A stretch of 64,000 nt of DNA from Streptomyces sp. TP-A0356 (GTDB taxonomy: Bacteria > Actinomycetota > Actinomycetes > Streptomycetales > Streptomycetaceae), in NCBI RefSeq assembly GCF_001417775.1, contig NZ_BBZJ01000019.1, forward strand, positions 1 through 64,000, written 5' to 3'. The notes beneath the pieces are model-generated. The model was not told where the DNA came from, did no database searches, and saw only the letters and a list, made by a program, of their open reading frames with translations. Below are positions 19,014-27,100 of the stretch, one piece after another. How positions within the stretch are numbered: position 1 is the stretch's first letter; the number at the start of each line of letters is the position of its first letter. A program made the position numbers and the translations under genes.

Positions 19014-20650
19014 CCTCCACTCTTCCCGCGGCGACCGGCACCCAGGTCCCCGCGCAGGGCACACGTGTCCCCGGCACCGTCCCCGCTCCCCGTCCGGCGT
19101 TCCGTCTGCGTGGCTCTCGTCCCGATCTGGTGCTGTGCGGAGTGCTCCTCGCGGTGATCCTCACGGTGCAGGGCTGGAACATCGGCGCCTATCCGACGCT
19201 CAGCGACGACGAGGGCACCTACCTCGCCCAGGCGTGGGCCGTGCAGAACGGCCACGGCCTCGCCCACTACACGTACTGGTACGACCACCCGCCGCTCGGC
19301 TGGATCCAGATAGCACTGCTGACCTGGATCCCCGCCCACATCGTCCCCGGCCTGATGACGGTCGGCACGATGCGGGTCGCCATGCTGCTGGTCAGTGCGG
19401 TGAGCGCGGTGCTCGTCCATGTCCTCGCCCGCCGGCTGCTGCTGCCGACCTGGGCGGCCGGGCTCGCCATGGTGCTGTTCGGCGTCTCCCCGCTCTCGGT
19501 GGTCCTCCAGCGTGAGATCTTCCTCGACAACATCGCGGTGATGTGGACGCTCCTCGCGTTCACCCTGGCCGCGTCCCCGAGCCGCCACCTCTGGCACCAC
19601 TTCGGCGCGGGCCTCGCCGCCGCCGCGGGCGTCCTCACCAAGGAGACGATGCTCGTCGTCCTGCCCGCCGTCTTCCTCACCATGTGGCGCCACAGCCACC
19701 GCGACACCCGGAAGTTCGCGCTGACCGGCGCGGTCACGGCATGTGTCCTGATCGGCATCTCCTACCCGCTCTTCGCTCTGCTCAAGGGCGAGTTGCTGCC
19801 GGGAGCGGGCCATGTCTCCCTGTGGGACGGCATCACCTACCAGATGAGCCGCGCCGGTTCCGGATTCATCCTCGACCCCCGCTCCGGCTCGTACGGCGTC
19901 CTGCACTCCTGGCTCTACTACGACCGCGTCCTGCCGCTCGGCGGCCTCGCCGGAGCGCTGGTGCTCCTGCTCACCTGGCGCTGGTCGGTGACCGCACGGG
20001 CGCTGGCCGGACCCGCGCTCGCCGTCGCGATCCTCACCCTGGTCGCGATGCGGCCGAGCGGCTATCTGCCCGCGATGTACGTCATCCAGGCCCTGCCGTT
20101 CCTCGCGCTCGTGCTCGCCGGAGCCGCCGCGAGCATCGCCCATCTGGTGCTGCGGCGGTGGCGGAGCAGGACCGGGAAGCCGTACGTCACCTGGGCGCGG
20201 TACGCCGTGGCGGCGCTGCTCGTGGCCGCCGCCGGGGCCTATGTCGTGCCCCGCTGGTACGACGGCGACCGCACCGCCCTGACCGCCGACGCCAACGCCC
20301 CCTACCGGGCCGCCTCGCACTGGCTCACCAGCCAGGTGAAGGACCCCGCCCGCACCCGGGTCCTGGTCGACGACGCGCTCTGGCTCGACCTCGTCCACGC
20401 CGGATACCGGCCCGGGCTCGGCGCCATCTGGTTCTACAAGGCCGACCTCGACCCCGCGGTGACCAGGACGATGCCGAACGGCTGGCGGGACCTCGACTAC
20501 GTGGTCGCCTCCCCGACGGTCCGGCGCGACGCGGCCAATCTGCCGGGCGTCCGGGCCACCATCCAGCACTCCACACCGGTCGCCACCTTCGGCACCGGCG
20601 CCGACCGGATCGAGATCCGTCGGATCCAGACCGCCGGAGGCGCCCGATGA
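19010..20650 (+). CDS. ArnT-like family 39 glycosyltransferase (polyprenyl-phosphate-sugar dependent)
   Basis: The 546-residue integral membrane protein has about ten helices after a Pro-rich cytosolic leader. The first outside loop carries LSDDEGTYLAQAW, the acidic Asp-Glu catalytic motif of ArnT/PMT enzymes, followed by YDHPPLGW. The C-terminal ~115 residues form a soluble extracytoplasmic domain. Such enzymes move a sugar from a polyprenyl-phosphate carrier onto an acceptor outside the membrane. GTG 19010 overlaps the previous stop (GTGA). The DPM1-GtrA protein at 20691 may supply its donor. Confidence 0.85.
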   Translation: MTSTLPAATGTQVPAQGTRVPGTVPAPRPAFRLRGSRPDLVLCGVLLAVILTVQGWNIGAYPTLSDDEGTYLAQAWAVQNGHGLAHYTYWYDHPPLGWIQIALLTWIPAHIVPGLMTVGTMRVAMLLVSAVSAVLVHVLARRLLLPTWAAGLAMVLFGVSPLSVVLQREIFLDNIAVMWTLLAFTLAASPSRHLWHHFGAGLAAAAGVLTKETMLVVLPAVFLTMWRHSHRDTRKFALTGAVTACVLIGISYPLFALLKGELLPGAGHVSLWDGITYQMSRAGSGFILDPRSGSYGVLHSWLYYDRVLPLGGLAGALVLLLTWRWSVTARALAGPALAVAILTLVAMRPSGYLPAMYVIQALPFLALVLAGAAASIAHLVLRRWRSRTGKPYVTWARYAVAALLVAAAGAYVVPRWYDGDRTALTADANAPYRAASHWLTSQVKDPARTRVLVDDALWLDLVHAGYRPGLGAIWFYKADLDPAVTRTMPNGWRDLDYVVASPTVRRDAANLPGVRATIQHSTPVATFGTGADRIEIRRIQTAGGAR

Positions 20651-20694
20651 CCACCGACGTCCGCAGCATCCAGGCCCCGGGAGACGACCGATGA
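20647..20694 (+). CDS. 15-codon mini-ORF coupled between two glycosyltransferase genes
   Basis: ATGACC...TGA encodes 15 residues (MTTDVRSIQAPGDDR). It overlaps the preceding stop by ATGA and the following start by ATGA, forming an uninterrupted chain of re-initiation sites. It may only pass ribosomes to the next gene, or be the remnant of a longer gene. No ribosome site of its own is obvious. Confidence 0.35.
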   Translation: MTTDVRSIQAPGDDR

Positions 20695-21926
20695 GCCACG
20701 AGCCCACCGCTCCGGGCGGACTGGGGGACCCGGCGGTACGCGCCGCCACCGTGCCAACCGAGCGCCGAAGGGAGGTCCCCGAACCAGGGGCCGTCACCAT
20801 CGTCGTACCGACCTACAACGAGTCGGGGAACATTCGTGAGCTGCTGCGCCGGATCACCGAGTCGGTGCCCGCACGGCTGCCCTGCGAGGTCGTCTTCGTC
20901 GACGACTCCACCGACGACACCCCTGACGTGATCTCCCGAGAGGCGCAGGACTGCCCCTTCCCGGTCACCGTGCTGCACCGGGACGAGCCGGCCGACGGGC
21001 TCGGTGGGGCCGTGGTGGAGGGCATGAAGGCGGCCGGCTCCGACTGGATCGTCGTCATGGACGGGGACCTGCAGCATCCGCCGTCCCTGGTACCGGAGTT
21101 GGTCGGCACCGGCGAGCGTACGAACGCCGGGCTCGTGGTCGCCTCCCGCTACACCAAGGGCGGCAGCCGCGCCGGACTCGCGGGCGGCTACCGGATCGCC
21201 GTCTCGCGTGGCGCGACCTGGCTGACCAAGTCGCTGTTCCCGCGCAGGCTGCGCGGCGTCAGCGACCCGATGAGCGGCTTCTTCGCCATCCGCCGCAGCG
21301 CGGTCACGGCGGAGATCCTGCAGCCGCTCGGCTACAAGATCCTCCTCGAACTGGCCGTGCGCAGCAGGCCGCGCACGGTCACCGAAGTGCCGTTCGTCTT
21401 CCAGGACCGGTTCGCGGGCGAGTCCAAGTCGACCGCGCGGGAGGGCCTGCGCTTCCTGCGCCATCTGGCCGGGCTGCGCACCGCCTCGCCCCTCGCGCGC
21501 ATGGTGGCCTTCGGACTGATCGGCGCCACCGGATTCGTACCGAACCTGGTCGGCCTGTGGACCCTCACCGGACTCGGTATGCACTACCTGCCGGCCGAGA
21601 TCCTCGCCAACCAGCTGGGTGTGGCCTGGAACTTCCTGCTCATCGAGCAATTGCTGTTCCGTGAGCGCCGCCGGCACCGCCACTGGTGGGACCGGGTGGG
21701 ACGGTTCGCGCTCCTGGCCAACGCCGACCTGGTGCTGCGCATTCCGCTGATCGCGCTGCTGGTCGGCACGTTCGCCATGGGGGTGCTGTCCGCCACCGCG
21801 CTGGCGCTGGCGATGACCTTCGTCCTGCGCTTCGTGGGGACCGAAGCGCTGGTCTATCTGCCGCGCCGCGGCCGGCGCACGCATCGTGCCGCGGGCGGAA
21901 GCCGCACAGCAAGGAGAACCATGTGA
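20691..21926 (+). CDS. Dolichol-phosphate-mannose-synthase-like GT2 fused to GtrA membrane domain
   Basis: The protein has 411 residues. The N-terminal GT2 domain (about 33-260) contains VVPTYNESGNI, VFVDDSTDD, MDGDLQHPP and SDPMSGFFAIRR, typical of enzymes that load a sugar onto polyprenyl phosphate. The C-terminal GtrA-type four-helix domain (about 270-400) is thought to flip or position the lipid-linked sugar. ATG 20691 overlaps the mini-ORF stop. Together with the GT39 enzyme it would form a donor-and-transfer pair for glycan decoration. Confidence 0.9.
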   Translation: MSHEPTAPGGLGDPAVRAATVPTERRREVPEPGAVTIVVPTYNESGNIRELLRRITESVPARLPCEVVFVDDSTDDTPDVISREAQDCPFPVTVLHRDEPADGLGGAVVEGMKAAGSDWIVVMDGDLQHPPSLVPELVGTGERTNAGLVVASRYTKGGSRAGLAGGYRIAVSRGATWLTKSLFPRRLRGVSDPMSGFFAIRRSAVTAEILQPLGYKILLELAVRSRPRTVTEVPFVFQDRFAGESKSTAREGLRFLRHLAGLRTASPLARMVAFGLIGATGFVPNLVGLWTLTGLGMHYLPAEILANQLGVAWNFLLIEQLLFRERRRHRHWWDRVGRFALLANADLVLRIPLIALLVGTFAMGVLSATALALAMTFVLRFVGTEALVYLPRRGRRTHRAAGGSRTARRTM

Positions 21927-24346
21927 AGACCGTCCGCCCACTCCGCATGTTCCGCAGACGCAGAACCGCCCTGCTGGCCGTGACCGGCATGACCGCGGGC
22001 CTGCTTCTGACCTCGCCGCAGCCCGCGTCCGCCGCGAACCTCGTCAAGAACCCCGGCTTCGAAGTCGACGGCACCGACGGGATGCCGTACTGCTGGGAGA
22101 AGTCCGGCTGGGGCGACAACGACTTCACCTTCACCACCACCGGTGACTCCCACTCCGGCAGCAAGGCCATGAAGGTCGAGCTGACCCGCCGCGTCGACGG
22201 CGACCGCAAGGCGCTCATCACCGAGTCCGCGAGCTGTGCGCCCGTGGTCACGCCGGGCAAGCAGTACGACCTGGGCGTCTGGTACAAGTCGACGACCCCG
22301 GACACCGCGGTGACCCTGTTCCGGCACGACACGACCGCGGGCTGGCAGTACTGGACGGACCTCAAGACGCTCGACATGAGCGCGAGCTGGTCCCAGGCGA
22401 GTGTCCGCACACCCGCGGTACCGGCCGGCACCGACATGATCACCTGGGGTGTCTCGGTGTACGGCACCGGGTCCGTGACCACCGACGACTACACCATGGC
22501 GCAGGTCCCCGACCCGCTGCCGCCCGCGCAGTGCACGGGCACGGCCGACCAGTGCGCGGGCGGCGGCTGGCAGGTCCTGCCCACGCAGAACCCGGTGCGC
22601 TCGATGCACTCCGTCGTCCTCAACAACGGCAAGGTGCTGCTGATCGCGGGCTCGGGCAACAACCCGGACGACTTCGCGGCCGGCACCTTCACGAGCGCCG
22701 TCTACGACCCGTCGAACGGCTCGTACAAGCTGATCCCCACTCCGAAGGACCTGTTCTGCTCCGGGCACGTCCAGCTCCAGGACGGCCGGGTGCTGGTGAT
22801 GAGCGGCACCAAGGCGTACACGGTCCCGGGCGGCCACGGCTACGAGGGGTTCAAGGACTCGTACATCTTCGACCCGGCGACCGAGACGTACACCAAGACG
22901 AACGACCTCAACGACGGCCACTGGTACCCGTCGGCGACCGAGCTCGGCAACGGTGACGTGATCACCTTCGGCGGACTGCGCGAGGACTCCACGGGCTCGG
23001 TGACCGCCGACTACTGGTCGAACAAGGACCAGCAGTGGCTGCCGACGTGGAAGGTCAACCAGACCTGGTCGTTCTGGGGCCTGTACCCGTCGATGATCCT
23101 CATGCAGGACGGCCGCCTCTTCTACTCCGGCAGCCATGTCTTCGGCAACAACATCCCCGGCACCGGCTCGGCGATCTACGACTACCACGCGAACACGGTC
23201 ACGCAGGTCCCTGGCCTGCAGAACAAGGACGAACGCGACCAGTCGGCGAGTGTGCTGCTGCCTCCCGCCCAGGACCAGAAGGTCCTCACCATCGGCGGCG
23301 GCAACATCATGACCAACCCGGACGCGAACCGCCTCACGGACATCATCGACCTCAAGCAACCCAACCCGCAGTACGTCGCCGGACCGCCGCTGCCGCAGGG
23401 CAAGGTCGACCTCGGCAACGGACCGGTGGCCGAGACCGGGAACCAGGGCAAGATGTACGCCTCCACGGTGCTCCTGCCGGACGGCAAGGTGCTGGAGACG
23501 GGCGGCGCGCTGCACAACCGCGCCAACTCGGTCTACGAGGCCTCGGTCTTCGACCCGAACACCACCACCTTCACCCCGGTGGCCGTCGACCCCGAGTCCC
23601 GCGGCTACCACTCCTCCGCCTTCCTGCTGCCGGACGGCCGCGTGATGGCGACCGGCGACAACCCGGGCAACGGCACCTGGAACCACAACGTGTCGATCTA
23701 CTCGCCGCCGTACCTGTTCAAGGGCCCCCGCCCGACGATCACCTCGCTGATCGACAACCAGTGGACGTACGGCACCACACAGCGCATCACGGTCGACCGG
23801 CCCATCGCCAAGGCGGAGCTGATCCGTCCCGCTGCGGTCACCCACTCCTCGGACCCCAACCAGCGGTTCGTCGACCTGCCGCTGTCGGTGAACGGCCCCA
23901 ACGTCGACCTGAACGTGACGAGCAACCCCGACCTGGCGCCGCCCGGCTGGTACATGCTCTTCGCGGTCGACGCGAACGGCGTCCCCTCGGTCGCGAAGTG
24001 GGTCCATCTGCAGGGGCCGGCGGCGCTGTCCGCGAGCACGCCCTCCGCCCATGTCCACTCCTTCGCCGACTCCCTGTCGGGCACGACCACCCGGGCGGGA
24101 AAGAAGCGCACGTCGCAGCCGGTCAGTCCGACCATCTCGGGCTGCGACCGGCACTACGGCTCGGCCAACGTGTGCGTGCCCACGGTGTTCCCGCCGGAGG
24201 TGAGGAAGACGACGGCCGCACGCTGCGCCTGGCTGCGGCAGAACGACTACGGCCGTCTGAAGGTCAACGGCAGGGACGACCCCCTGGGCCTCGACCCCAA
24301 CCGGGACGGGGTGGCCTGCGGCAAGGGCGATGTGAAGAGGCGTTAG
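21923..24346 (+). CDS. Secreted galactose/glyoxal-oxidase-like copper-radical oxidase
   Basis: The protein has 807 residues: signal peptide 1-38 (AXA site PASA|AN), a CBM-like beta domain about 39-195, a seven-bladed Kelch oxidase core about 215-600, a DUF1929-type C-terminal domain about 603-698, and an Excalibur-like calcium-binding end (DPNRDGVACG, 791-800). The expected active-site residues are all present: Cys279 (LFCSGH) to cross-link with Tyr335 (HWYPSA), axial Tyr562, His563 (GYHSSA) and His641 (VTHSS). Family members oxidise primary alcohols or aldehydes to make H2O2. It resembles streptomycete GlxA but has extra N- and C-terminal modules. GTG 21923 overlaps the GT2-GtrA stop. Confidence 0.9.
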   Translation: MKTVRPLRMFRRRRTALLAVTGMTAGLLLTSPQPASAANLVKNPGFEVDGTDGMPYCWEKSGWGDNDFTFTTTGDSHSGSKAMKVELTRRVDGDRKALITESASCAPVVTPGKQYDLGVWYKSTTPDTAVTLFRHDTTAGWQYWTDLKTLDMSASWSQASVRTPAVPAGTDMITWGVSVYGTGSVTTDDYTMAQVPDPLPPAQCTGTADQCAGGGWQVLPTQNPVRSMHSVVLNNGKVLLIAGSGNNPDDFAAGTFTSAVYDPSNGSYKLIPTPKDLFCSGHVQLQDGRVLVMSGTKAYTVPGGHGYEGFKDSYIFDPATETYTKTNDLNDGHWYPSATELGNGDVITFGGLREDSTGSVTADYWSNKDQQWLPTWKVNQTWSFWGLYPSMILMQDGRLFYSGSHVFGNNIPGTGSAIYDYHANTVTQVPGLQNKDERDQSASVLLPPAQDQKVLTIGGGNIMTNPDANRLTDIIDLKQPNPQYVAGPPLPQGKVDLGNGPVAETGNQGKMYASTVLLPDGKVLETGGALHNRANSVYEASVFDPNTTTFTPVAVDPESRGYHSSAFLLPDGRVMATGDNPGNGTWNHNVSIYSPPYLFKGPRPTITSLIDNQWTYGTTQRITVDRPIAKAELIRPAAVTHSSDPNQRFVDLPLSVNGPNVDLNVTSNPDLAPPGWYMLFAVDANGVPSVAKWVHLQGPAALSASTPSAHVHSFADSLSGTTTRAGKKRTSQPVSPTISGCDRHYGSANVCVPTVFPPEVRKTTAARCAWLRQNDYGRLKVNGRDDPLGLDPNRDGVACGKGDVKRR

Positions 24347-24354
24347 GGATCCTC

Positions 24355-24389
24355 GCACTATGCCCGCCCGGGTCGCGCGCTCATAGTGC
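24355..24389. terminator. Terminator hairpin after the glycan cassette
   Basis: GCACTATG (24355-24362) pairs with CATAGTGC (24382-24389). Outer bases GGATCCT/AGGACCC extend the stem imperfectly. It lies between two convergent genes. Confidence 0.55.
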
Positions 24390-24398
24390 AAGGACCCC

Positions 24399-25130
24399 TT
24401 AGCCCCGGCTCGAACCCTGCGCGAGGGCGCGCTCCACGATGGCCTCCAGCTGTTCGTGGTGCGCGCCCTTCCAGTACGCCCGCCCGCACTCCCGGCACTG
24501 GGCGAAGACGTCGTACGAGCGCTGTGTACCGCCTTCGAGCTGGTCGGCGACCTCTTCCTTCGTGGCGTCCCTCAGCAGTCCGTTGCAGGCGGTGCACCGT
24601 GTCCACGGGCGCAGCTCGGGCGCGAACCGATCGAGAACGTCGCGGAGTTGGTCCTCCGGACGGGTGCTGTAGATGAACGCGCCCGCCCACAGCTCCCGGC
24701 GGCGCAGCAGCCCCCGGTCGCGGCTGAGCATCACGCGCTGCTCCGCCGCCGAGCGGGCGGCGAGCGCCGGGTCGCCGATGTCCGACGCCTCGTACGCGGT
24801 GTCCACGCCGAGCAGCCGCAGACGGCGGGCGAGGGTGCCGAGGTGGACGTCGAGCAGGAATCGCAGCGGAGCTCCCGGGACGCGCTGGGGGCGGTCGACG
24901 GGGCGTACGGCCACGGACTCACCGGCCGTCGGGACATGGGAGACCGGCACGTCGCGGCCGTCCACGACCAGTGCCCCGACCTCGGTCAGCGGCACGCCCA
25001 GGGACTCGACGACATGGCCGAGTGTGGAGGCGCCGTCGGTGACGACCTTGGTGGCGCGCCCGCGCCGTCCGTGCGGGACGAAGAGCCCCAGCTCCGGGGA
25101 GAACTCGACGTGGATCTCGGGTCCGTTCAC
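24399..25130 (-). CDS. Mut7-C RNase-domain protein with ubiquitin-like N-terminus
   Basis: The protein has 243 residues. Residues 1-85 form a ubiquitin/ThiS-like domain. The Mut7-C PIN-like nuclease domain follows: FLLDVHLGTLARRLRLLGVD with the acidic Asp, then LSRDRGLLRRR. A C-terminal zinc ribbon has paired Cys in RCTACNG and QCRECGR. The domain resembles a nuclease; cellular role unknown. Confidence 0.87.
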   Translation of the reverse strand: MNGPEIHVEFSPELGLFVPHGRRGRATKVVTDGASTLGHVVESLGVPLTEVGALVVDGRDVPVSHVPTAGESVAVRPVDRPQRVPGAPLRFLLDVHLGTLARRLRLLGVDTAYEASDIGDPALAARSAAEQRVMLSRDRGLLRRRELWAGAFIYSTRPEDQLRDVLDRFAPELRPWTRCTACNGLLRDATKEEVADQLEGGTQRSYDVFAQCRECGRAYWKGAHHEQLEAIVERALAQGSSRG

Positions 25131-25155
25131 GTGGTCAGCATGGCACGGGCCGCGC

Positions 25156-25824
25156 TCAGGGCGCCTCGGAATCGCGCCGCGCCAGACCCTGCTCCAGCAC
25201 CTCCAGCGCGCGCTCGGCGTACTCCCCGATGTCCCCCCGCTGCCCGTGCTCGGCCCAGTAGCGGGAGGCCTCCATCAGCGCGCCGACGATGCCCATGCAG
25301 TACACCCGTACCTCCAGGTCGTCGGGGTCGCGCCCGGTGCGCTCGGCCACCACCCGGCACATCATCCGGCCGGTCACGGACATGCTCTCGATCATCCGGG
25401 AGCGGACGGCGGGCACCTCCACCATCAGCCGTCCGCGCAGCTCCATCTCCTCGCGCGTCTCGAACTCGTCCGACATGCTCCGCTCGACGGCGTGGCGGAC
25501 GACGTGCCGGAGGGACGTCAGCAGGGGTTCGTCGGCGGGCCGCGCGCGCAGTTCCTCCTCCAGGATCGGGTCGTACTCGTCGGTGACGACGATGTCCTCC
25601 TTGGTGGGGAAGTACCGGAACACCGTGGAGGGGGAGACCTCGGCCGCCTCCGCGATCTGCTCGATGGTGGTCGCGTCGTACCCCTGCTCCTGGACCAGCC
25701 GGTACGTCGCCTCGCGGATCGCCATACGAGTCTTGATCTTCTTCCGCTCGCGCAGCCCCAGACGGGGTTCGACGGCGGGGTGGAGCTGTGTGCGGTGGCG
25801 GCCATGGTCGTCATTGTCGGGCAT
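25156..25824 (-). CDS. TetR-family transcriptional regulator
   Basis: The protein has 222 residues. The N-terminal helix-turn-helix at about 28-75 includes AIREATYRLVQEQGYDATTIEQIAEAAEVSPSTVFRYFPTKEDIV in outline, typical of TetR. The C-terminal ligand domain is helical and unassigned. ATG 25824 is chosen over an upstream TTG (25986) because that extension is low-complexity. A 15-bp palindrome 147 bases upstream is a likely operator. Confidence 0.9.
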   Translation of the reverse strand: MPDNDDHGRHRTQLHPAVEPRLGLRERKKIKTRMAIREATYRLVQEQGYDATTIEQIAEAAEVSPSTVFRYFPTKEDIVVTDEYDPILEEELRARPADEPLLTSLRHVVRHAVERSMSDEFETREEMELRGRLMVEVPAVRSRMIESMSVTGRMMCRVVAERTGRDPDDLEVRVYCMGIVGALMEASRYWAEHGQRGDIGEYAERALEVLEQGLARRDSEAP

Positions 25825-25984
25825 CCCCCGGGGCGGGGACCATGTCGGGGCTCTGGCCCGGGAGCGTTCCCGCGGGTTTCGCGCCGGGCGGGAGCGCCGC
25901 CGCGAGCAACGCCGTGACCAGCGCGACGATGCCGCTGACCAGCAGGAACAGGATGACGGCAGCAATGAAATGAGAGTAGCTCTC
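25812..25984 (-). other. Open frame with one membrane helix, no canonical start, overlapping tetR start
   Basis: A frame of about 58 codons encodes FIAAVILFLLVSGIVALVTA followed by LLAAALPPGAKPAG, then a Pro/Gly tail, ending inside the tetR start region. It resembles the last helix of a transporter. No ATG, GTG or TTG precedes the helix (CTG or ATT only). It may be a remnant of a TetR-linked MFS gene or a very small membrane protein. Confidence 0.3.
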
Positions 25985-25985
25985 A
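25971..25985. promoter_or_regulatory. Palindromic operator candidate for the TetR regulator
   Basis: TGAGAGTAGCTCTCA is a perfect inverted repeat (TGAGAG-TAG-CTCTCA) in the gap between tetR and the haemolysin-III gene. Its size and symmetry suit a TetR dimer. Confidence 0.6.
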
Positions 25986-26070
25986 AAAGATGTCAGCCGT
26001 CAATGGGGAGCGGGTTTCGGGGCGCGGGAATGGCCACGGCGGGGCCGTGGCCATGAAGGAGCCGGGGGAG

Positions 26071-26784
26071 CTATGAGTGCTGGTAGGCCACCAGCGAGAT
26101 CCCCACGTAGTGCACGACGAAGGCGGCGAGGGTGAGGGAGTGGAAGACCTCGTGGAAGCCGAACCAACGCGGGGACGGATTGGGTCGCTTGATGCCGTAG
26201 ACCACGCCGCCCGCGCTGTAGAGCAGGCCTCCCACGACGACGAGCACCAGGACGGCGATCCCGCCCCTCCGTGTGAAGTCGGGCAGGAAGAAGACGGCCG
26301 CCCAGCCCATCGCGATGTAGCAGGGCGTGTACAGCCAGCGCGGGGCGCCGACCCAGAAGACCCGGAAGACGATGCCGGCCGCCGCCGCGGCCCAGATGCT
26401 CCACAGCAGCCACCGGCCCTTCGTGCCCGGCAGGAGCAGCAGGGTCAGCGGGGTGTAGGTGCCCGCGATGATCAGGAAGATGTTGGCGTGGTCGAGCCGG
26501 CGCAGGACGCCGTCCATGCGCGGGCTCCAGTTGCCGCGATGGTAGAGCGCGCTGACTCCGAACAGCAGGCAGGCCGTCAGAACGTAGATGCCACAGGCGA
26601 TGCGGCCCCGGGTCGAGTCCGCGAGGGCCGTGAGCACCAGACCTGCCACCAGGACGGTCGGGAACATTCCGAGGTGCAGCCAGCCACGGAGCTTCGGCTT
26701 CACCGGGTGGGGCAGCGAGAGCGCGACGGGACCGCGGCCGACTGCCGGCGAGTCCGTGGGCGCGTCGGGGACGGACGCAGTCAT
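26071..26784 (-). CDS. Haemolysin III / PAQR (YqfA) family membrane protein
   Basis: The 237-residue protein has seven membrane helices. Conserved family features are ALYHRGNWSP with the zinc-site His, RRLDHANIFLIIAGTYTPL, and the C-terminal FHEVFHSLTLAAFVVHY (second and third His). PAQR proteins are putative zinc hydrolases or membrane-stress proteins. ATG 26784 gives the standard length; the longer frame upstream has no family match. Confidence 0.92.
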   Translation of the reverse strand: MTASVPDAPTDSPAVGRGPVALSLPHPVKPKLRGWLHLGMFPTVLVAGLVLTALADSTRGRIACGIYVLTACLLFGVSALYHRGNWSPRMDGVLRRLDHANIFLIIAGTYTPLTLLLLPGTKGRWLLWSIWAAAAAGIVFRVFWVGAPRWLYTPCYIAMGWAAVFFLPDFTRRGGIAVLVLVVVGGLLYSAGGVVYGIKRPNPSPRWFGFHEVFHSLTLAAFVVHYVGISLVAYQHS

Positions 26785-27100
26785 GCGGGCATGGTACCTA
26801 CGCGACCGTAAGTCGTGAATCAAGGTGGGACCGGTATCACCCGCGCTGTCCGGACTGCGCGGAGGCGGCGCCGGACCGCGGCAACGCAAAAGATCCTTCA
26901 GTCGAACCCTACGTGCACGCAAAGAAACGCGGAGACAGTGGCGATCCTCACTCCGCTCAGCTGTGACGTCCTCTGGACAGATGCGCAATCACGTCGGATG
27001 ATCAAATGAGTGCGGTCGGCACCGGATGAGCGGCTACGAAGCATCCGGGTCGCGGCCCCCACGGGGCAATCAACAAAAAATCCCTCATCTAGGAGCGATC
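26785..27100. promoter_or_regulatory. 316-base intergenic region upstream of pckG
   Basis: This is a divergent region between the haemolysin-III gene and pckG. It is A-rich from 26870 to 27090 and ends in a good ribosome site (AGGAGCG) before GTG 27101. It presumably holds both promoters. I saw no clear -35/-10 pair and no coding sequence. Confidence 0.4.

Noticed and set aside
27026..27100. Longer PEPCK start at 27026
   Set aside because: The upstream residues match no PEPCK N-terminus, and a good ribosome site precedes GTG 27101.
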